From positions 1 through 27,039 of the forward strand of contig PDIM01010468.1 of assembly GCA_002811675.1 (NCBI GenBank): DNA of 27,039 nucleotides, written 5' to 3'. Made by a program: the position numbers and the translations under genes. Positions 1-7,032 of this stretch are shown piece by piece (position 1 is the first letter of the stretch; each line of letters opens with the position of its first letter). Below the pieces are notes generated by a model. That model was not told the DNA's origin and did no database searches. It was given only the letters and a program-made list of their open reading frames with translations. The stretch comes from Ichthyosporea sp. XGB-2017a (taxonomy: Eukaryota > Opisthokonta > Ichthyosporea).

Positions 1-243
1 TTTTGTGTGTGTTTTGTGTTTTTTTGTTTTGTTTTGTTTTTGACATGTTTTTTTTGTTTTTGCTGTTGGAATTGTAGAGTTTGTGATTGTGACAGTTAAA
101 TCGAAAAGGAGAAGGAGAGGGATAATAAAGAGGAAGAGAGAAGCAGGGAACAGAGGCGAGGAAAAAAAAAGAGAGATCAATTGCTGTGTAAGGTCAAAAA
201 AATAAGAGGGAGAAAGAGAGTAGAGAGGACATATACGAGCAAG
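1..243 (+). promoter_or_regulatory. T/G-rich upstream region and purine-rich leader of the first gene
   Basis: Positions 1-75 are almost entirely T and G with repeated TTTTG words; positions 100-180 switch to a purine-rich stretch of GGAGA and GAGAG words. No coding sequence is seen. I infer promoter plus 5' leader from the position directly upstream of the ATG at 244. No known promoter element is recognised. Confidence 0.35.
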
Positions 244-909
244 ATGGCGTCTGGAGCAAGTCATCGTATCTTTATATTTGTGCTGATGGTTGTGGCTGAG
301 GTACTTATTGTTGTTGGAACCGTGTGTTTGGAATGGTCTTCTGGGAAGATCCACAACACAGGCTTGTTTGGTAATCTCCCTCCGGAGAATCAAGCCATAT
401 ACCTGGGGGGTAACAAAACCTATTATGATAGGATGCCGAAAAACTCTTCCCTGGGGAGCACAAAATTGTTTGATGCACCGACTGATCTTTACAAGGAATT
501 GACTGCGGTGTATGTCTTTCTTGGTATTGCTGTGGTGCTAATCTTTATTAATCTTGTCATGGCGTTTGGTTTTGTGTTCAAACCCCCCAGCTTCTTTGGC
601 AAAGCAGTGTTGTTCACGACCCTATCGTATGTGTCCGCGATTTTGTTTGCCTTTGTTAGTGAGCGCTCTCGGGCAAAGTCTGAGTTTAAGCTGGTCCTTG
701 TGGACGGGGTGAGCACTTCTGGGCCCAATGTCTCTTTTGAAACAGGATTTTATATAGCCCTTGCTGGTGTATTGTGCTTCTCATTCGCCGCGATGAATGG
801 GGTATTTGCTTGGCAGACTGAGGAGGACGAGGATAAGGAAATGAGGGCACTGTTTGATGATCAAAAAACAAGCAAACATCAACTGATGGAACTGCAAGAA
901 CGAAGATGA
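244..909 (+). CDS. four-transmembrane protein with claudin/PMP22-like topology
   Basis: The 221-residue protein starts at the first in-frame ATG (244), in an AAGATGG context. It has four hydrophobic segments, at about residues 9-29, 86-112, 118-139 and 166-190, with short cytoplasmic N-terminus and an acidic, charged C-terminal tail (residues 191-221). The first extracellular loop is the longest. It carries W31 followed by a TGLFG motif at 39-43, which resembles the W-GL(W/F) pattern of the PMP22/claudin and fungal SUR7 tetraspan groups, but the loop lacks the two claudin cysteines. Possible N-glycosylation sites are NKT (57), NSS (67) and NVS (162). I infer a plasma-membrane or endomembrane tetraspan protein. 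The family assignment is weak and rests on topology plus this motif; no ligand or partner can be proposed. Confidence 0.75.
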   Translation: MASGASHRIFIFVLMVVAEVLIVVGTVCLEWSSGKIHNTGLFGNLPPENQAIYLGGNKTYYDRMPKNSSLGSTKLFDAPTDLYKELTAVYVFLGIAVVLIFINLVMAFGFVFKPPSFFGKAVLFTTLSYVSAILFAFVSERSRAKSEFKLVLVDGVSTSGPNVSFETGFYIALAGVLCFSFAAMNGVFAWQTEEDEDKEMRALFDDQKTSKHQLMELQERR

Positions 910-1350
910 TGGTGGTTATTGATATTTTCTTCAGTGTTAAGATAGGTTTCTGTTCGTTTTCAGTCGTTAAAGAGAATATTAAAAAGGAAAAGCAGCAAAA
1001 GTTTAAATGGATCAATGTGAAGTTGGCCTGGGAAGGGGACTTGAATCCAATAAGGGAAAGGGGCAGTAAGGATTCATATCTGTTTTTTGTTTTGTTTATT
1101 ACAAAGGGGAGAATCTCTCCTGTGGAACAGTGTAGTAGATTTAGTGGGGTTTGATTGTTTGATTTAATTCAGGAGATGTTTTATTTCCTTACGTTGTTGT
1201 AATCTTTTGTCGTGGACTGTAAATGAAGAGACATATAGAAAAGCTAGGATGCGAATATCTTTCCATTATTTCAGTAGGTGGATTTATTTTAAATTACGTT
1301 GGACAAATAAACCAGACAGACGTAAAAACCTCCTCCGGTATGATATTCTT

Positions 1351-1366
1351 GTGAACTATAGTTCAC
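1351..1366. repeat. perfect 16 bp palindrome
   Basis: GTGAACTATAGTTCAC reads the same on both strands with no loop. Its role is unknown; it could be a dimeric transcription-factor site for a flanking gene. Confidence 0.8.
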
Positions 1367-1486
1367 CTCTCCCGTGCTCTGGATTTATTTCAGATCCTTT
1401 AAAAGCACAATACATACTCTCCTTCGAGATGCCTCTGGAAAGATCTGGAACCTCTATTACATGTACACGTGATCAAAACCGGAATA

Positions 1487-1502
1487 CATAGAGTACTCTA
1501 TG
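1487..1502. repeat. perfect 16 bp palindrome flanked by direct CCGGAATA repeats
   Basis: CATAGAGTACTCTATG is a perfect palindrome. It is bracketed by the direct repeat CCGGAATA, at 1479-1486 and 1503-1510. Its role is unknown. Confidence 0.75.
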
Positions 1503-1913
1503 CCGGAATAGATGGGGCGGGTTAAGGGTTGTCACATTCCAAGGAAGGATACGTTGAGGTATTTCGGTTAATTTGTGCATGATTTTTTCACTGCACACTG
1601 CGCAGTGGGAGTTGTAGGGACCAGCTGCTGGGTGATGATGATCCCGTGACCCCCTCCCGAAAAGAGGAATAATTTATGTAGTTTTTTTGGGGGGGGGAGG
1701 GGGTACTAGGAGGGATAAACTTCGATAAATTAACGGGGCTTTTTTTGTTTGTTTGTGTGGTTTTGATTGATATGGTACTTTTGTTTTGTTTGTGGGTTTT
1801 GTTTTTTTCTAATTTTTCATCATCATGCTTTGGTGCAGAGTGGTGAGTGGTCAGTTAGGAATAGGAAGAACAGGTTGAATTGCCTTATTTTTGTGGGCTG
1901 GTTGACGTTTTTG

Positions 1914-1937
1914 TTTTGATTTTGATTTTGATTTTGA
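1914..1937 (+). repeat. four tandem TTTTGA hexamers
   Basis: Four exact TTTTGA units lie 35 bp upstream of the protease ATG, within the T/G-rich leader. This may be simple low-complexity promoter or leader sequence. Confidence 0.85.
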
Positions 1938-1971
1938 CCTTAAAGATTTGTTGATTTAGTTGTTGATAATC

Positions 1972-3259
1972 ATGAATATGCTGAGAGTGATTTTGATCGC
2001 CTGTATGGTGGCATGTGCTTCTGCACTCATTTCGTAAGTTCATTTAGATTTATGAAAAGAAGCAAGTGGATGTGCTTGCGTTGTTTGTATTTGTTTTGGT
2101 CTAGTATTTACGTGTGCTTTTATTTGTGTAATGTAGAGTGCCTTTGAAGAAGATGAAGAATGCCCATTTGTCTGCCGAGGAAAGACATGTGTACCTGGAG
2201 CACAAGTACAGCAACAATGCTGACGAACAGTTGAGTAACTATGCCGATGCCCAGTACTATGGTGAGATTTGTATTGGTAACCCTTGCCAGAAGTTCAGTG
2301 TTATCTTTGATACTGGTTCTTCCAATCTTTGGGTTCCCAGTAAGACCTGTCCCTTCAGTCAACTGCCTTGCTTGCTCCACCACAAATATGACAGCAGCAA
2401 GTCCTCTGACTACAAAGCAGACGGTACCAAGTTTGCCATCCAATATGGAAGTGGTTCCCTTTCTGGATTTCTTTCTCAGGACACTGTCACCATTGGAGGT
2501 ATGGTCATCAAAGAGCAGACTTTTGCTGAAGCCACCAAGGAACCTGGAATGGCCTTTGTCTTTGCCAAGTTTGACGGTATACTTGGTCTTGGTTTTGATA
2601 CCATTGCCGTTGATAAGGTCACCCCCCCCTTTTACAATGCCATGAAGCAAGGTTTGGTTGAAAAGAACATGTTCTCTGTTTGGCTCAACAGAGACCCCAA
2701 CGAGCAAGATGGTGGTCATATTTTGTTTGGAGGCATTGACAAGTCCAAGTACGAAGGTGAACTTTCTTGCTTCCCTATCACCAGAAAAGGATACTGGCAG
2801 TTCAAGATGGACTCTGTTGACGTAACTAGTGGACCTACTCTGTGTGCAAAGGGATGCCAGGCCATTGCTGACACTGGTACATCTTTGATTGCCGGTCCCA
2901 AGAAACAGATTGAAGAGATTAACAAAGCTATTGGCGGTAAGCCTATGGTCACTGGCCAATACACCCTTGACTGCAACAAGCTCCATGAACTCCCCAGCAT
3001 TGCGTTTACCCTTGGTGGTAAGAAGTTCAAGCTTACTGGTGAGCAGTATGCCCTTAAGATGACACAGGGAGGTCAGACTACCTGCTTGAGTGGATTTATG
3101 GGAATTGACTTGCCTCCACAGATTGGCGAACTCTGGATTCTTGGTGATGTCTTCCTTGGACCATACTACTCAGTGTATGACCATGACGCCAACAATGTCT
3201 GCTTTGCTGATGCAAAGGGCGCTTCTGACCACCCCGCGGTTTATGGATACAACTATTAA
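1972..3259 (+). CDS. cathepsin D-type aspartic protease (pepsin family A1), one intron
   Basis: The product is a 394-residue secretory or lysosomal endopeptidase. Exon 1 (1972-2033) encodes a signal peptide (MNMLRVILIACMVACASA, about residues 1-18). A 103 bp phase-2 intron follows, and exon 2 (2137-3259) encodes the propeptide and mature enzyme. A propeptide beginning VPLKKMK is typical of family A1. The two catalytic aspartates are in DTGS (D79) and DTGT (D266). The flap tyrosine is Y124 in the YGSGS motif. Paired cysteines surround each catalytic loop (CPFSQLPC after the first, CAKGC before the second), as in pepsins. The C-terminal motif LWILGDVFLGPYYSVYD is standard for the family. Length agrees with cathepsin D. 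I infer an acid protease of lysosomes or food vacuoles; whether it is secreted cannot be read from the sequence. A possible polyadenylation signal is at 3527-3532. Confidence 0.96.
2034..2136 (+). other. spliceosomal intron in the aspartic protease gene
   Basis: The intron has GTAAGTT at its 5' end and TAG at its 3' end, preceded by T-rich sequence. Removal joins TC and A into a serine codon, linking the signal peptide to the VPLKK propeptide without a break. The position, just after the signal peptide, and the phase (2) are unambiguous from the protein alignment. Confidence 0.92.
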
Positions 3260-3922
3260 ATCCGTTTCTCGGTGGATAAGTTACTCCAAGTGACGTTGGT
3301 AGTCTTGGCTAGGAAATGTACAGAATTGAACTTTTATATGCCATTCTAAAATTCTGTTTGTATAATTTGTAACGTTTCTACAGTAGTTTTGTTATTATCA
3401 ACATTGCCTTGAAGTGCAGCTGTTTCAGCAGCTCTTTTTTTTTCTGAGCCCTATATTTGAATATAAATTCACAATAATCATCCCTATATTTTGTAAGAAG
3501 CGTCCCCTTGATGAAATGAGCAACCAAATAAAAGTCCCCATAATATAGAACTATCTAAAAGTATAATACACAATTTACCTTTACAATTTGCATTTTGCAT
3601 AGTTTGCATCCAATAAGCATCATCTGTTCAACTGGTGCGGTGCGGAAAAAACACCCCAAAACGTTAAACGCGTCGCCTTTGAAGATAAAATTTCCCACCA
3701 AAGAAAGCCCAAAGTTGAGTTTACATATTGTGTTGTAATTACACTAAACAATGAGCCTTGGATGATTGTGTAGGGTTACGGGAAGATGAGGTGTTTCACA
3801 GTGATTAATTAAGTTAATTAACGTTAAATGAAAGGGGGAACGAGAAGGATGGAGTTTTTGTTTATTAAAGGATTTGAAGAGTACAGGGTGGATAATCCTT
3901 GTTGAGTTGAGTTGAATTGAGG
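3260..3922. other. intergenic region, protease 3' end and oxidoreductase promoter
   Basis: No gene is seen. AATAAA at 3527-3532 is the likely protease polyadenylation signal. AT-rich TTAATTAA-containing sequence at about 3804-3822 and four GTTGA-like pentamers (3901-3920) lie just upstream of the next ATG. Confidence 0.55.
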
Positions 3923-5266
3923 ATGAGTAAAGGGGATCGTAAGTGTGTAACTGCTATTGTTGTTGGTGCTGGGCAGCGAGGTGCTGCGTATGCCTCATAT
4001 GCAAAGTATTTCCCGGAACGATTGCAGATTGTTGGGGTAGCGGATCCGAAGGATTTTTACCGGAAGAAGTTCCAGAACTTATATAACATACCTGCGGAGA
4101 ATTGCTTTGTTGATTGGAAGGACTTGGCCAAGAGGCCAAAGTTTGCGGATGCTGTTATCATTGCCACTCCCGATGTTGTGCATAGGGATCCCGCTGTGGC
4201 ATTTGCAAATCTAAAGTATCACATTTTGTTAGAGAAGCCTTTGTCCAACCGATTACAAGAGTGTGAGGAAATCACTGCAGCTTGTAAGGAGAATGACGTG
4301 TTCTTCTCTGTGGGACACGTCTTGCGTTATGCTCCGTGGAATCAAAAAATTAAGGAGCTGATTGTGAACGGTGCTATTGGCGAAGTGGTAAACATCCAAC
4401 ACATTGAGCCGATTGGATTCCAACATGTGGCGCATTCGTTTGTAAGAGGGAATTGGGGCGTTGAAGAAAAGTCATCTTTTTCTCTTTTGGCAAAGTCTTG
4501 TCATGATGTTGATTTGATAAAATGGTGGATGAACAAAGACTGCAGACAGGTATCGTCTTTTGGATCATTGTTCCATTTCAGAAGCGATCGCCAACCATCA
4601 GAGGCAAGAGGGGCCACTCGCTGTATGGGATGTCCCATCAAAAACGAGTGCCCGTACAGTGCCAAGCGCATCTATTTGGACCCGTATGTGGACAGAGGCC
4701 ACACCAGCTGGCCTGTCGATGTCATTACAGAAAGCCCTCATATCGAAAGCATCAACGAGGCCTTGGAAAAGGGACCTTATGGCCGATGTGTGTATCATTG
4801 CGATAATGATGTGATGGATCAGCAGACGGCCATTATGCAGTTTGACGATGGGAGTACTGGGACATTTAGTATGATTGGTTTTACAGAAAAGCAATGTGAG
4901 AGAGAAACAATCGTTTATGGAACCAAAGGTGAGATTCGATTGGTTTTTGATGCCTCTAAGGTGACACAGCTTCACAGTGGATTCTGTGTGGATTTGTATA
5001 GTTTTGTTACCAAAAAGCACACGGTCTACAATGACTGTGGAGGCATCGGTGATGATATTATGGGGGAAGAACAAGTGGGTATTGAGCTCGCGAACCACGG
5101 AGGTGCAGATTACTTTCTCATTAAAGCCTTTGTTGATGCACTCGCGACAAATGATCGCACGAAGATTGTTACGGGACCTGATGACACTCTAGATAGTCAT
5201 AGATTAGTGTTTGAGATGGAAAAAGCAAGACGGGGAAACTGTGTTGTTAAACTGGACGGAAAATAG
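3923..5266 (+). CDS. Gfo/Idh/MocA-family NAD(P)-dependent oxidoreductase with a cysteine cluster
   Basis: The 447-residue protein starts at the first in-frame ATG. An N-terminal Rossmann fold has GAGQRG (15-20) for dinucleotide binding, then ATPDVVH, and the family EKP motif (104-106), whose lysine is catalytic in relatives. H194 and D197 in SCHDVDLIKWW match the substrate-side catalytic region. Members oxidise or reduce sugars, inositols and related polyols; the substrate here cannot be told. A subgroup feature is a set of cysteines (C234, C237, C243, with C289 and C293 in GRCVYHCDND) resembling a metal-binding insert that I know from bacterial members. The gene has no intron. Together these suggest, but do not prove, acquisition from bacteria. 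No targeting signal is seen, so it is probably cytosolic. AATAAA at 5316-5321 follows the stop by 50 bp. Confidence 0.93.
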   Translation: MSKGDRKCVTAIVVGAGQRGAAYASYAKYFPERLQIVGVADPKDFYRKKFQNLYNIPAENCFVDWKDLAKRPKFADAVIIATPDVVHRDPAVAFANLKYHILLEKPLSNRLQECEEITAACKENDVFFSVGHVLRYAPWNQKIKELIVNGAIGEVVNIQHIEPIGFQHVAHSFVRGNWGVEEKSSFSLLAKSCHDVDLIKWWMNKDCRQVSSFGSLFHFRSDRQPSEARGATRCMGCPIKNECPYSAKRIYLDPYVDRGHTSWPVDVITESPHIESINEALEKGPYGRCVYHCDNDVMDQQTAIMQFDDGSTGTFSMIGFTEKQCERETIVYGTKGEIRLVFDASKVTQLHSGFCVDLYSFVTKKHTVYNDCGGIGDDIMGEEQVGIELANHGGADYFLIKAFVDALATNDRTKIVTGPDDTLDSHRLVFEMEKARRGNCVVKLDGK

Positions 5267-5517
5267 TTGCACTTGGTAGGTGGAAAGACACCCAACAAAA
5301 CCAAACCGACAAATGAATAAAAGAGAAAAACTGCTACAGAAGTGGCCCAGAGGTTCGGCATTTGGTTGGCGCACAGATGTGGAATGAAGCTTTGAAAGTA
5401 TAAAGTGAGGGCTTAATCAAGATAATTCATCTTTCAGCGCATAATACATTCGTTATCCCTACTTTTAATATCGCTTGTACTTGTTTTGATCTGAATCTTG
5501 AAGAGTTAAAGTTGGTA

Positions 5518-6421
5518 ATGAAGCAACAATTATTTTGCATAGCCGCTCTTGTGGCCATCTGTATGCTTTCCCTGGATCAACTTTCCGTTACTAAAAGTGT
5601 TGCTGAGGTGAAGGAGCTTATCGATGAACCTTTTTTGGTCTTGGCTGATGGTCGAGTTATATGCCAACTGAAGGTTGCCGTGGAAAATACTGTATTTGTT
5701 TCCGGTATTTCGGTAAACCCTGCTGTGAAGGTCTTCGCCGCAAGGCCTTCATTTTCGGCATCGCGGGCTATTGCTCTGAATGTGGGGATTATTGCTTGCG
5801 TTGCGAAAAAGAAAAGTGCTTGGAATGCAAAGAAGGATATGAAGTGGACAATAACGGTAAATGTATCAAAAAGACATGCCCGAAAGGCACATTCCTTGAT
5901 AAAGATGGAGAGTGTGCACCCTGTGCCATTGGATGTGACCAGTGCAAGGATAACACCACATGCGAATCTTGCTCATCTGAATTTATCATGCATAGTGGAA
6001 CCTGTGTCAATAGGTGTCCTACAGGTTATTTCGCCTTCGAAGGAGAGTGTCTCAAATGCGAGGACCAAGGTTGCGATGTTTGCACTGCAGTGGTACCAAA
6101 TGTCTTAAATGTAGGAGCCCTTTGCTGCTAAGTGACTCAAAGTGTGTTCGGGAATGCCCAGGGAAGACATTTAAAAATGAAACCACATGTGAGTCTTGTG
6201 GAACTTTCTGTAACCAATGTGAAGACGAAGAGACATGTACATCTTGCGATGGTTCCTTTGTTCTCAAGGGCGGCAGATGCTATTCAAAGTGTCCAGATGG
6301 GCACTACGCTGACAAGAATAACAGTTGCTGGCATTGCAAAGGCAGTAATTGTGCTATTTGCCACACCGGAGAGGACTGTGCTATGTGTAAGCCCAACTTC
6401 TTGCTGAACAAAGACTCGTGT
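5518..6421 (+). pseudogene. frameshifted and truncated copy of the cysteine-rich secreted protein gene
   Basis: This is a degraded paralogue of the gene at 7033-9138, starting at an ATG that encodes a similar signal peptide (MKQQLFC...). Compared with the intact copy, one base is missing near 5651, shifting the frame. A second shift (net -1 or +2) lies near 6083-6100. Homology stops abruptly at about 6421, after four of the 11 repeat modules, and reading then runs into unrelated sequence to a stop at 6560-6562. The knottin-like module has also lost one of its six cysteines (GLRR in place of GLRC). Introns cannot repair the frame because no GT-AG pair fits. Isolated base errors in the assembly could explain one shift, but not the truncation. 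Region 5833-6082 is nearly identical to the intact gene, unlike the rest. Confidence 0.85.
5833..6082 (+). repeat. gene-conversion tract shared with 7349-7598
   Basis: This 250 bp stretch differs from 7349-7598 at a single base (T at 5900 against C at 7416). Immediately outside, the two copies differ at roughly one base in five. Such a sharp change in identity is the usual mark of recent gene conversion or unequal exchange. Confidence 0.85.
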
Positions 6422-7032
6422 TATCATATCATTCTGCAATATATTCGTCAGCTAACATGGAAGTTCTATCTCATACTGATCTTACACCGCACACATGAAA
6501 TTACTTCAAGCAAAAGGCTGAGTTACTGCAGGAAGATAAAAGACGGACCATCTAGATGCTAGGGGATCTTTCTCTCCAAAAAGGGTCCTTGATATGAATA
6601 GCGCCATGAATGAAACTGAAAAAGAATTTTGGTGAGTGGCGCAAAAAAGATGAAACTTGCAGCAAAAGGAAAAGCCCAAATGGGCTGGAGACCCGCTTTG
6701 CCCGCATTGTGCAAAGATTTGGCCCTCAACGTCGGGTGATGGGTGCTTCGGCGATTGCAATATCCCCGCCCTCATCGGCGAGTGAAGCAATGTAACTCAT
6801 TTTGCCTAAACCTTGAAGGCCAAATATCCATATAGAGGATCGTTTCACCGCTGTTTCGAAGTGCCATTTGAATTATTGACCATAATTAGTGTGTAACTTC
6901 GACCAAAGAGTTCGTATACAGGTTGGTTTTTACACAACTTTGAAGAACCAGTTATCTACATAGTTGGATTTATGTCTTGATCTTGACTTTCGTTATAGTA
7001 TTGATTTGGATCTTAAAGTTTTAACTTTGATA
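6422..7032. other. spacer between the broken and intact cysteine-rich genes
   Basis: The region follows the truncation point of the pseudogene. A more GC-rich island at 6600-6800 has short open frames on both strands. One 43-codon frame (6654-6782) encodes a CPHC...CFGDC pattern resembling a zinc ribbon, but it has no start or homologue I recognise. The last 60 bp resemble the leader of the pseudogene (TTGATTTGGATCTT-type sequence), so the duplication included some promoter sequence. Confidence 0.5.

Larger units (their letters stand above)
910..1971. other. intergenic region between the tetraspan and aspartic protease genes
   Basis: No convincing gene is seen on either strand. A possible polyadenylation signal AATAAA lies at 1306-1311, about 400 bp after the first gene's stop. 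The region also holds two perfect 16 bp palindromes (1351-1366 and 1487-1502), a G9 run at 1689-1697, and a T/G-rich stretch from about 1740 to 1960 that probably is the promoter and leader of the protease gene. Confidence 0.6.

Noticed and set aside
906-1154. Small plus-strand frame after the tetraspan gene
   Set aside because: It overlaps the stop of the first gene, looks like 3' UTR and has no motif.
2120-2986. Long open frame on the minus strand opposite the aspartic protease
   Set aside because: It is a shadow of the conserved coding frame, shows no motif, and the plus-strand protein is certain.
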